Made by a program: the position numbers and the translations under genes. The notes under the pieces were generated by a model. It saw only the letters and a program-made list of their open reading frames with translations, had not been told where the DNA came from and made no database searches. DNA of 64,000 bases from Margaritifera margaritifera (lineage: Eukaryota; Mollusca; Bivalvia; Unionida; Margaritiferidae), in NCBI GenBank assembly GCA_029931535.1, contig JAQPZY010001561.1:558001-622000 (forward strand). The letters are read 5' to 3'. Position 1 is the stretch's first letter; every line of letters begins with the position of its first letter. Shown one piece after another: positions 1 to 10,600 of the stretch.

Positions 1-226
1 GATTTACTGTGACCCAAACTACACAGACCCACAAAAAGAAGCAACGCCCTCCCACCACTTTAAAAAATCCTTGTTGCCCTCATATTTTGTGCCACCGGTG
101 CTTTTTAATAAAAATAAAAACTATTTTGAATCATTGACACAATTAGTTAAAAATAATTTGATATCTTCAGGACTTCATTTATAAACATATATATCAGCTA
201 ATGAGATTATCTATTCACAAACATAG

Positions 227-364
227 ACATACATACATACATACATACATACATACATACATACATACATACATACATACATACATACATACATACATAC
301 ATACATACATACATACATACATACATACATACATACATACATACATACATACATACATACATAC
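227..364. repeat. (CATA)n microsatellite
   Basis: About 34 uninterrupted copies of the tetranucleotide acat. The sequence just downstream (366-428) is an AT-rich tract that ends in a pyrimidine run and cag, the 3' end of an intron before the first Harbinger transposase exon seen here. Open frames through the array on both strands are artefacts of the repeat. Confidence 0.97.
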
Positions 365-542
365 ACACTATAATAATATAAAAGACAAACTTCACTAAGT
401 ATGTACTTTTTTTTAATTTCCTAAACAGGATTCCCAAATGTACTTGGATGTGTTTATGACACTTTTATCAAGATCCAAGTACCAAAGGAAAATGAAGCAG
501 AGTATTTAAACAGAAAAGGTTTCCATTCTTTGAATGTTCAGA

Positions 543-1648
543 CATGAATGTTTCTTCTTTTATTTTGTCATTAAGGAGTTGTCATATTTATATGTGTGAG
601 AATTAAATGTAATAACATATACTGAATTTAATAACATATATTGAATGTAATAACATATACTGAATGGGAATAATATCTCTTACCAAACTTTCAAAAACAT
701 GCATAGAATATCACAGACTATACAAATCAAATTAATTGTACACATTTACTTTTTGGAGTGCAAAATGTAGACTACCATACAATTTTTGAATGCACACAAT
801 ATTCCCATCTGAAAATATAGACCATTCTCTCAATGATCCCTCAATGGTCCTATGCTTTATCTACTAGGCCAGCTCATCTATGGAGTAGGAGTAATTTTCC
901 ATGTTTGGTTAGTGTCTCAGGATATTCTAGTTTCCTTCAACTTGTGCAAAGACCATTTGTGCCACTACATACCCATGTGATTCCAAATACCTTATCAGTC
1001 ACTGTATCATGATACAAAAGATACTTACTGATGCATGCTAATGATAGAAAAGGATTAATTTAAAAATGCACACTAATTTCTTTTAATTATAGCATTTATC
1101 CTTTGATAATGTACAAGAGTGGGTATTTTAATTAATGTGTTATTAGATTATCATCAGATAAAGCTATATTACATAAAAAATATGAATAAAATGGGTGATC
1201 ACTATATAATTATTGTAAAGTATAATATTTGTAAACATATATCCCCATGCTACACTCCTTTTTTAAAACTAACTATCCAGCAGTCAAAATCTAACTTTAT
1301 GATCAACTAGGTCAGTTTTCAAACACACCAATTTTCATACATGTTTGTTGCAAAATTTTAGATTTATGTACATTTTGGTTTTATTAAACTCACCCCTTAA
1401 CCACACCTTTTAAGGTGGTTGCATCCGAATTTTAAAATTGCTGTGCAAAATCTACTGATCACCTTAAATATTATCAAAAGGTTTGGAGTTTCTCTTGAAT
1501 AGTTTAGGATGATTTCTGCATAATGACTCATGCACATCATTAACAGCAGGATCAAATAATCACTTATTTTACTGATTTAAACTTTGTGGATAGATAAGAA
1601 GACTTATAACAATATCATGTCACTGAAAGTGAAAAATTTGTTTCCTAG
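543..1648. other. Intron of the Harbinger transposase pseudogene
   Basis: AT-rich sequence between transposase exons. It contains a triplicated 'taataacatatactgaat' motif near 608-665 and no recognisable coding sequence. It ends with a pyrimidine-rich acceptor (tttgtttcctag) just before 1649. Confidence 0.5.
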
Positions 1649-1758
1649 ATGACCTGTGATGCCCAGTTTAAGATTACATGTTATATAGCCAGATGGCCTA
1701 GATCTGTCCATGACAGCCGCATTTTTAGGCTGAGTATGCACTGTCAAGAATTTGAAAG

Positions 1759-1761
<3 letters not shown>

Positions 1762-1816
<55 letters not shown>
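1762..1816. repeat. (TA)n microsatellite
   Basis: Pure dinucleotide tract directly after the gt of the donor that ends the second transposase exon, so it lies at the intron start. Confidence 0.97.
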
Positions 1817-1818
<2 letters not shown>

Positions 1819-2559
1819 TTATGTTACACAGGTTTAGCTGAATTTCACTATAATTTATTTAACAATTAATTCCTGTGTACATGAAGTAATTTTATGATGT
1901 ACATACCTTTTAAAGATCTTTATTTCAGGACACAACTCCTGTATTAAATATAATCTAAAATCCATTTAATATATTGTCCATAATTAACATTTTACCTCTT
2001 TACAACACTGAAAATGAGAGCCATAAAAGTGAGCTACATTATGATTGTGGACATCTTTATACCAATGGAGTTTCAAAACATGACTGTGTCAAAATAGTGG
2101 ATCAAAACACTGTAAATGGACTTCCCAACATCAAAATCATGACCAAATCATTGTTAAATATAAGGAATTTAATCAACCAATAACATTACTGCACCATGGG
2201 ATACTACTTGGTGACTCAGGGTACCCTTGCCGAAGTTTTCTTATGACACCATACCTAAATCCCCATGAACCCCATATGGAGAATTACAACAAGGCCCATA
2301 GCAGAATCTGGGCTTTAATTGAACAGACATTTTGTATTTTGAAGAGGAGGTTTTCTTGCCTGCCCTTTGGGCTTACGATCTCATCCATGAGGGCTTGTCA
2401 TGTGACAGTGGCCTGTCCTTGTGTACACAATTTAGGTATAGACAGAAAGGACATCATTAAACATAATGACAAAGAGCATCTCATGATATGAATGGGCCAG
2501 AGATGAATGACATTATGGGCAGTATGTTAAGAGATCATATTGCCCGCACCTTCTATTAA

Positions 2560-3868
2560 GGCTCATTTGGCATATGGTAGTTGTGTAGTCTCCAGATATA
2601 TTTTAAAACAATTATCTTTGCTGTGATATATTTCATGTTTCTTCTTTATAGCAAAATTAAGTTATATGCAGAATATAATTAAAAACCTTAGCAAGACATA
2701 TTTCCACAATGATGTTATGTTCAATATATTTTCTTCTTTCACAGAATCAATTTTACGTGTGCAATGAAGAAAGAACTGCATTCTAATTTCATTGGTCATA
2801 CTAGTGTTTTTCTTGTTTATCAGTCTTGTCTTAAGTTGAATGGAAATAATAGCAGAAGGTGTGAGACAAAATCTTTGTCAAACATTCAGAATAAATGTGT
2901 CAAGTTTAATAATAAACATAAAAATATTGAATTTATTTACCTAACTAAGCCTGATTTTTCCACGCATGATGATTAATTGTTGAAGAAGATATATTAATAT
3001 ACCATATTTAGAGCATACTCAATTACTAGTATATCATAAGTAATTTGATTTTCATCATCATCAATCAGCAGCAGCAGCAATAGTATTAGTATAGTCAGAA
3101 TACTATCTCATGAAGTACACTGCTAATGTAACATTAATCGGCCAAAAAAAAGTAGTTTTTTAACACAATGGACAATACTCAAACAGCAGATGCAATTCTA
3201 ATGTTTGAGTTTAGCTGATGTCACAAAAGTACACACATTAAACAAGCCTGAATCAGCCAAATACATTTACAATTACCTGCCAAAATAAATCATTTAGCTG
3301 TGTTACAATATGCTTCTTTGACAAAACTGCCAACAAAGACAAGGGGCCATCGATATACGATGTCACGCACCGAGGGGAGGGGGGAGTGGAGGGGTGTCTG
3401 ACTTGTGTGAAGATGGGTGGTAGGGGGGTTTTGAAAAATGTGACGTCACAAAACAACACTAGCGTCATCTACCAGAGAAATAATTAATTCTGAACGCAGT
3501 GGTATATTGTTGTGTGTTTTTCTAATACAAAGTGATTTCAAACCAATTTCTGAACATTTTTATTGGGGGAGGGGAGGTCAAAGCTTTCGTGATGTCATAT
3601 ATGAGGCAGGGGGGTCTGAGTTTTTGTGACAAAGTGTGATGAGGGGTGGTCAAAAATCCACCAAAATTGTGTGATGTCATATATGCCCCCAATAATAATA
3701 ATACAATAAGTGTCATACCTACCTCTAGCTTAATCATCAGATGCAATAACACTAATCTGGTGAGGCTTCAAGTTTCAATTGAATTGGGGAAATGTATATT
3801 TCAACATAATGTCTTCATTTTCAATTTATAGTATTCATTCCTGGTGTTATTTAACTCCGCAGTGGAGT
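2560..3868. other. Spacer between the two convergent Harbinger genes; degenerate G-rich repeat
   Basis: No gene is recognised. From about 3340 to 3700 there are two diverged copies of a G-rich unit of roughly 200 bp. Each has 'gatgtca', runs of ggggagggg, a 'gtctga' motif and a terminal 'tgtgacgtca' or 'tgtgatgtcat'. The unit probably belongs to an old interspersed repeat. The second copy is bracketed by tattggggg (about 3559) and cccccaata (about 3685), which could be short inverted termini. Confidence 0.4.
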
Positions 3869-4384
3869 TTAAACTGCAGTTTCTTTTTCTAATTTTGTGA
3901 TTTCTAGTTTTATTTTTTGTAACTCAAGGTCCATGATATCTATTTCTTTGGCCTCCATTTTCTTCTTAACTGTCATGCTTGCAGACATCCCTGTATGTGT
4001 TGTTTTTCCAACAGGTCTGGTTGACTCAGCAGTTGAATTTGTTAGTGTGGATTTAGCTTTTTCTGATGATTGTTGTTTGGGTGCATTTGAATGTACAATG
4101 GCTGTGCTGGATGCCTGTGATGCTGTGAATGGAATGTTGATTGGTGTGAAGTTTAATGTGCACAAAGGTTTTTGTGATATTTGATGCATGGGGACCATTT
4201 CATTTGTGATGCGAAGTGTGGATGCATTTTGCAGTGGTGCTTCTAATGGATTTTAATCATATTTGAAATTTGATTGATATTCACTGGAGTACTACACTGA
4301 ACTGCTTGTTCTTCTGCAGGGTAACATGCAAAGTCAGTACATTCCAATGTATCAAGTGCTTCACATATACTGCAATCTGTGAAA

Positions 4385-5480
4385 AATAAATTGATAAATC
4401 AATACTGCATATTTTAATTGAGAATGTTTGTCGTTATATAAAAATTAAGGATAATATCTAAATTTAATATATTAGTCTATCTGGTTGGAGGTGTGGGTGT
4501 GGTGGTCTGGAGAAAGTGAATGGTTGTGAGGAAGAGAGAAGGGAAAATACTGACCCTTCCAATTACAATGTTTGAAATGCATCATTGTGATTAATATCTT
4601 AATTTAAAATGACAATATTTAAGAGTCATTTCTATATGTGTGGTGGTGGTGATATCATTACATATAACTATTCCTTGAAAACAGGGACAACAATTCAGTA
4701 AAAAATACAAACATGCTGTGTTTTATGAATAATAATTAAACTTTTTGGAATTACCACTAATTGTATTCTTGTTTTGTTACTTTGCTGTCCTTGGTGAATG
4801 AGAGTAGTAAACTAAAAGAAGGAAAAATAGTCTCTTATGAAATGATTAACTGAAAATAAAAATTTAACATGTTGCGTATGTAAACAAAATCTAATTATCA
4901 AAAAACACAATTAATCTTTAATGTCTAATAATAAAATTAAATATATTGTAATAATTTATTAAAAAGTATAAATTCCAAAGAAACTGCAAAGTTATGCAAG
5001 AAATATGACTGTGACTAATTCTGAAAAATGTCAATATTGTAGTGGTACTCATATCATCTGACAGCTTCGTATGTCATTCTTATATTTGAATTTTTTATGA
5101 ACATCAGCAGATATATTATACACCTTAATATTATTTAGTAAATTGTCCGCATGTCTTTTAGAGATTAGGTATGCACTTATATGAAAACATAATCTGCAAT
5201 TACACTTTCTTAATCAATGTGGTAACTATTTGAAAAAATTAAATAAATTTCAACTAATATTTTAAAATAACATCATTGTGCTATGACTTTTATTTTTTTG
5301 TTAAACTTAAGACATTTAAAAATAACATAGTTAATCACTATGTGATATTTTAATAAATTCTTAGTTCCAATTACTGCAAGAAATATATACAAAAGTAGTG
5401 ACAGAAATTAAAATTTATATTAAATCACTTACATTTTTCAAACACATTGTTATATTATAAATACAAGAAAAATAAATCTG
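4385..5480. other. Intron of the Harbinger Myb-like pseudogene
   Basis: AT-rich intron sequence with no open frame of note, a G/T-rich patch at 4484-4560 and no recognised element. Confidence 0.5.
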
Positions 5481-5735
5481 CATACCTATTCCCTCATCTA
5501 TACCACATATATTGGGCCTGCCATTAAAAATATCCAGATAATGCTGCTCACTATGTGAGGGAGATGCAGGTTTTGGTCCCCACCTGTTTTGGGGTGGCGA
5601 ATAGCATCAATCTTCTCCTTTGCTGAAAATTGAATTTAAAAAAAAAATGAAGCAATTATTAGACTGAAGACAGAGAAGTGCATTGATACTTATTTTTATG
5701 TTAATTTTCAATAAATCTTATGCCTCATCAAGTTT

Positions 5736-5737
<2 letters not shown>

Positions 5738-5789
<52 letters not shown>
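5738..5789. repeat. (TA)n microsatellite
   Basis: Pure dinucleotide repeat inside an intron of the Myb-like pseudogene. Confidence 0.97.
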
Positions 5790-5792
<3 letters not shown>

Positions 5793-6326
5793 ACTTAAGT
5801 TTAATTTGTTGAAATAAAGACTATTATTGTAATAGTTTTTTCATCCAGTTTGAATTGAAATACATGTACTTGACAAAATTTATAAAGAGGTAAATGGTGT
5901 ATTAAATTGTTAAAAAAATATGCAGAATCATCTTACCTCTTTGCTCCAAGCTGGCATATTTTTTCTGATTTGGTCATGAGTCCATGAGATTGAGGTGCTC
6001 TGATTGAAAAATGAGGAATTATAAAGTGTATATTTAGTTTCATATTATATTCTGCATTCTGCATAAGGTGATTATTTTATAAATACAAATTGAAGATGTT
6101 AGGATGAAAATCATCAGTTATTTTTAGACAATATAAAGAATGAGGTATTATTTATAAACAGGTCATAATTTTCATTTGTAAGGAATCTTTCTATAACATA
6201 ATCTGTAGTGATTATGTAATAAACATAACAAATTTATAATTGATTCAATATTAAAGATCGAAACAAATCATAGAATATAAATATCAACTTATAATAACAA
6301 TAATAAGATTAATAATAATAATATTG

Positions 6327-6330
6327 CTAT
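6327..6330 (+). repeat. Target-site duplication, left copy (ctat)
   Basis: The four bases before the 5' LTR are ctat. The same four follow the 3' LTR at 12928-12931. This is the expected short host duplication from integrase-mediated insertion. Confidence 0.8.
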
Positions 6331-7083
6331 TGTTATGTATGATGTTTATATAATATTGTGGATATTTTAGGAAATTATAAATGTTTCTTCACTTTAATAT
6401 TTGCTTAAATCTTTATGTTTATCATGAAAAACATGTTTAACTAGTGTCCTTGAATTAGGTTGTTTTGATCAATATGTTTTCTCAATTTGAAGGTCAAGGT
6501 TGAATTTTGTTTACAAGTAAAATTCCATTAAGATGACACATTTTCTAGAACATTCTGTCATGTGACCAATCTTTATATATGCCATGTTTGGTGGACATTT
6601 ATTCAGTTTTGACATTACCATCAGTCTTGTAAAGAGCTATTACAGTTGTGAAAATTCATTACAAATTCTAAGAGAGGAAATTATTTTAAATATTCATTGG
6701 ATTATAACAGTGCTCATAAACTTTTGGATTTTGGATTTTTAATTAATGATTTTGGAATTTAAGTGAAATTATTCAGAGATTTTGGAATACTTCATTTTGA
6801 CATCAGCACATCAAGATTTCTAGTACATCAGGACTTTGGAGACCATTAGTACATCATAACATTCAAGGACACAGCCGTGAATTTGGAACATTCTATATTT
6901 AGGACTTGTGATTAGAACAATCATTCTTATTGGATTATTAGGATTTCAAAACACATTACTGTAAGTGACCTTTTGATTTTTCATTTTAATTATCTAGTAA
7001 TAAATTGCTTGTTGATTTTTTACTTGATTTGTTGGTTTCACTTTCTTTCTGTTACATTTTTCTTAGACCATAGAGCCGTAACA
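6331..7083 (+). repeat. 5' LTR
   Basis: 753 bp, beginning tgttatg and ending cgtaaca, a short terminal inverted repeat with tg..ca ends. It has a caat/tttatatat pair at 6567-6580 that could be the promoter, and aataaa at 6999-7004 as a poly(A) signal. Substitutions against the 3' LTR: t/c at 6345, a/g in 'attata', t/g in 'gctta', t/g in 'cacatttt', and c/t in 'gagccg'; five in all. A gtaagt donor (6961) and a pyrimidine-rich ttcttag acceptor (7066) lie inside. Confidence 0.95.
6571..6580 (+). promoter_or_regulatory. Putative LTR TATA box
   Basis: ctttatatat in the LTR, preceded by a caat motif, about 420 bp upstream of the aataaa. The position suits a U3 promoter. The copy in the 3' LTR is identical. 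Confidence 0.45.
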
Positions 7084-7088
7084 GAAAT

Positions 7089-7106
7089 TGGGGGCTTGTC
7101 CGGGAT
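7089..7106 (+). promoter_or_regulatory. Primer-binding site, tRNA-Pro type
   Basis: tgggggcttgtccgggat, five bases after the 5' LTR. It equals the complement of the 3' end of animal tRNA-Pro except for one c-to-t change, which in RNA still pairs as G-U. It would prime minus-strand DNA synthesis. Confidence 0.82.
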
Positions 7107-7250
7107 TGAATTTCTTTAAAGCATATTAGAGATATTAAATTTATCTTTGAAATTCATATTGATTTTGTCTTGGAATTTTTTTTTTGTTTTTGTCTTTGGC
7201 AAAGATTTTATATAGAGAAATTTTTTGTGTGAAACCAACAAGCATTTACA

Positions 7251-7604
7251 ATGGCATCTAATGTTCAGAATTTCATTTCAAAACCTACCCAGGAGGGGTT
7301 AGAGTGCATGAGAAAGGATGAGTTGCTCGAGCTTGCCAGAAAATACAGTCTATCTGAGGCAAAAGTATCATTGACAAAACAGGAGATAAAGATTATTTTG
7401 ATTCAGTATTTAGTAGGAAAGGGAATTTTTGAAAATAGCGCTTTAAGTTTGAAGAGAAAGCCTGTATCTGGTTCTGACAGGAAATTAAGGGAATTAGAGT
7501 TAAAGAACCAGATGGATTTAGAGTTGGCAAAGCTTAAGATTCAGAGAGAGAGAGAGAGAGAAAGAAGAGAGGCAGATACAGATGGAGAGAGAAAAAGAAG
7601 ATAG
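7251..7604 (+). CDS. Gag N-terminal part (117 codons, ends after a frameshift)
   Basis: The first ATG after the primer site with a long frame opens the element's Gag. Residues about 17-50 resemble a short SAP-like helix pair ('MRKDELLELARKYSLSEA'), and from about residue 80 a charged Glu/Arg-rich coiled coil begins. The frame stops at tag 7602-7604 while the rest of Gag continues in another frame from 7582 or earlier. The two frames overlap across a GA-rich stretch (7543-7560), so a replication slip there is the simplest cause. Programmed frameshifting is the alternative, but no slippery heptamer was noticed and a break in the middle of Gag is an unusual place for it. Confidence 0.72.
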   Translation: MASNVQNFISKPTQEGLECMRKDELLELARKYSLSEAKVSLTKQEIKIILIQYLVGKGIFENSALSLKRKPVSGSDRKLRELELKNQMDLELAKLKIQRERERERREADTDGERKRR

Positions 7605-10600
7605 GCGGATACAGATGGGGAGAGAGAAAGAAGAGAGGCAGATGGAGAGAGAGAAAGAAGAGAGGCAGTTACAAATGCAGAAGGAAGAGAGGCAAATACA
7701 AATGCAGATGCAACGAGAAGAAAGGGAAATGCAATTTAAATTAAGAGAATTAGAACTGGCAAACAGAGCACACTCCACTCCTTTAAACACAAGTTCAGGT
7801 TTTGATGTTACTAGATATATTAGGTTAGTACCTCCTTTTCAGGAAAAAGAAGTAGATAAATACTTTCTTCATTTCGAGAAAATAGCTGAAAACTTGAAAT
7901 GGCCCAGAGAGCATTGGACTTTGTTATTACAAAGTGTACTTATTGGCAAAGCTCGTGAAGTCTACATTTCACTGTCAGTACAACAAAGCACTGATTATGA
8001 TGTGGTTAAGGAGTACATCTTGAAAGCTTATGAGTTGGTACCAGAGGCATATCGACAAAGGTTTAGGAATTGTAGAAAAGAAACTGGACAAACTCATGTC
8101 GAATTTGCAAGGGATAAAGAACAACTATTTGATAGGTGGTGCTCAGCCAAGAAAGTTGATCAAGCTTATGATAACCTCAGACAGCTCGTATTAATTGAAG
8201 AGTTCAAGAGGTGCATCCATAGTGATGTTAAAACCTATCTTGACGAGCAGAATGTGGAAACTTTGGAAAATGCTGCTCGTATGGCTGATGATTATTCCTT
8301 GACTCACAAAATTTCATTTGGCAATAAGTCGTCCTCTCAGCAGTTTTCTGGTAAAAAACCATTTCAATCTCATTCGAGTACTTCCAAATTTCACAACAGC
8401 ACAACTGTTAGGAATCAAACATCTGTTAAGACTGATCAGAAATCCTTATCTCTTCCTACGTGCACTTATTGTAAAACGAAAGGGCACGTTATTTCTGATT
8501 GCTTCAAGTTGAAAAATAAGCAACAGAGTAAAGACAGAGCTTTTCCAAATGCTCTTATTTCTACGAGGTCAAGGTCACGGTCTTGTATTGAAAGCAATGC
8601 ATTTGTTGGGTCAAACAAACCCCAGTCTGATTCTATTTTGGAGGATTATGAACCATTCATGTCAGAAGGTTCTATATCACTTATTGGTGATTCTGCCAAG
8701 CCTATCCCAATTAAAATATTAAGGGACACTGGAGCTTCTCAGAGTCTTTTATTATCAGGTACTTTACCTTTGTCTGAGGAGTCTTCTTCAAGTGAAAGTG
8801 TTCTTGTTCAGGGAGTAGAGTGCGGCTTTGTAAATGTTCCTCTCCATTGTGTAAATTTGGCATCAGACTTAGTTTCTGGACCTGTGACTGTTGGGGCAGT
8901 GACTTCTTTACCCATAGAGGGTGTTCATTTATTACTAGGCAATGACCTAGCTGGAGATAAGGTTGTGGTTAATCCACTTGTAACTGACAAGCCTTGTATG
9001 GATCAGAAAGTTGATCCTGTCGAAACTGAAATCCCTGATTTGTACCCTGCTTGTGCAGTTACTAGAGCTATGGCAAAAAGAGCTCTTGAGAGTGATGTTG
9101 ATCAGGATATTATTCCTTTAGCTGACACATGTATTGGTCAGTTTTTTGATGAGGTCACTTTTTCCTCAGGTATTGATCAATCAAATGGTATTGATCACAG
9201 TGATTCTCTTTTGGCAACTAATTCTCTTTGTCCTAATCAGGCTGACAAACGACAATCCCTTGTCGTTGAACAGGAGCAAGATCTCGAGATATCTTGTTTG
9301 TTTCAGAGGGCTATTAGTGAAACTGAAGCCACACAAGTTCCAGTGTGTTACTTTGTGAAAAATGGGGTCCTTATGAGGAAATGGAGACCACCTGATGTAC
9401 CTGCCGGTGACGAGTGGTCAGTGAGCTATCAAATTGTTGTTCCTAAGTCATATCGACAGGAAATTCTTAATTTAGCCCATGAAACTCCTTTGGCTGGTCA
9501 TTTAGGAGTCCGTAAGACTTATCACAAGATCTTGGATCATTTTTATTGGCCGAAACTCAAAAGTGATGTTTCTAAATACTGCAGATCTTGTCACACTTGT
9601 CAAATGGTAGGAAAACCCAATCAGAAGATACCTAAGGCTCATCTGCAACCTATTCCTGCATTTGATGAACCATTTAGTAGAATAATGGTAGACTGTGTTG
9701 GTCCTTTACCTAAAACCAAGTTAGGCAACCAATACTTGTTGACCATCATGTGTATTTCTACAAGATTTCCAGAGGCAATTCCTCTGAGAAATATAAAAAC
9801 TAAAACTATTGTGAAAGCTTTGGTGAAGTTTTTTACACTTGTTGGCCTTCCCAAATCTGTCCAGTCAGATCAAGGGTCAAATTTTATGTCTGGAATTTTC
9901 CAACAAGTTATGCATGAATTAGGCATCCAACAGTTTAAATCTTCTGCCTATCACCCTGAAAGTCAAGGTGCTTTGGAAAGATTTCATCAAACTTTGAAGA
10001 ATATGATTCGATCATATTGCTTTGATACAGAAAAGGATTGGGATGAGGGTGTTCATTTGTTGTTGTTTGCTGTTAGGGAATCAGTTCGAGAGTCGTTGGG
10101 TTTTAGTCCCTTTGAACTAGTTTTTGGTCATACTGTCCGTGGACCATTGAAATTATTGAAAGAGAAACTTCTTTCAAATGAAGATTCAAAGATTAATCTT
10201 CTTGATTATGTCTCTGATTTCAAATACAAGTTGTCAAAGGCCTGTGAAGTAGCAAGAACTAATCTTCACACTACCCAGTCAAAAATGAAATTAAGGTATG
10301 ACAGAAATTCACAGGAAAGGAGTTTTAAACCTGGTGACAAAGTTCTGGCTCTCTTGCCCATAACTCAAAATCCTCTTCAGGCTAAATTTTATGGTCCTTA
10401 TACCGTTGAAAAGAAAGTAAATGACTTAAATTATATCATTAACACTCCTGGGAGACGGAAACAGAAACAACTTTGTCATATAAATATGTTAAAGGAATAT
10501 TTTGACAGAGATAGCCCAGCTAATTATTCAGTTAATTTAGTTGTACCTGTCCCACACAGTGAAGATATCAACGATGGAATACGATCAGACTATAGTGACT

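Larger units (their letters stand above)
429..2559 (+). pseudogene. PIF/Harbinger transposase (HARBI1-like) pseudogene, spliced
   Basis: In active elements this nuclease cuts and pastes the transposon with an RNase H-fold DDE site. Three coding blocks are visible. Exon 429-541 follows an acceptor (..ctaaacag) and reads 'FPNVLGC', '[13 protein letters not shown]' and 'HSLNVQ'. Exon 1649-1760 (acceptor tttcctag, donor gtatat) reads 'ARWPRSVHDSRIF'. The block 2183-2490 reads 'ILLGDSGYPC', 'LMTPYLNP' and 'IEQTFCILKRRF', followed after a frameshift by a typical C-terminus ending at a TAA at 2557-2559. Family proteins have G-C-I-D-G-T-H at the first catalytic site; here it reads GCVYDTF, so the first Asp position is Tyr. 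The donor after 541 is not GT and the third block has no clean acceptor. The N-terminal part is not seen in the window. This is a dead copy. Confidence 0.8.
3869..5999 (-). pseudogene. Harbinger Myb/SANT-like accessory protein, exons 2-4, pseudogene
   Basis: The accessory protein of Harbinger elements binds DNA and helps the transposase enter the nucleus. Read on the - strand, three exons have good junctions: 5999-5937 (acceptor tttttcaatcag, donor gtaaga), 5622-5486 (acceptor ..ttttcag, donor gtatgc) and 4376 to 3869 (acceptor tttttcacag). Exon phases fit: 'YASLEQR' joins 'AKEKIDAIRHPKTGG', then 'GPKPASPSHSEQHYLDIF' and 'NGRPNICGID', matching the end of the Myb-like domain and the following linker. 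The last exon ends in a charged helix, 'LELQKIKLEITKLEKE', typical of the C-terminal coiled coil. Lesions seen: a missing base in an A-run near 5965, one near 'KTGG', and a frame change near 4250. The first exon is displaced to about 13.5 kb by the LTR element. Confidence 0.72.

Noticed and set aside
7543..7604. Programmed frameshift between gag and pol
   Set aside because: The frame change lies within Gag in a GA microsatellite, well before the protease, and no slippery heptamer or pseudoknot was noticed; a slip mutation is simpler.
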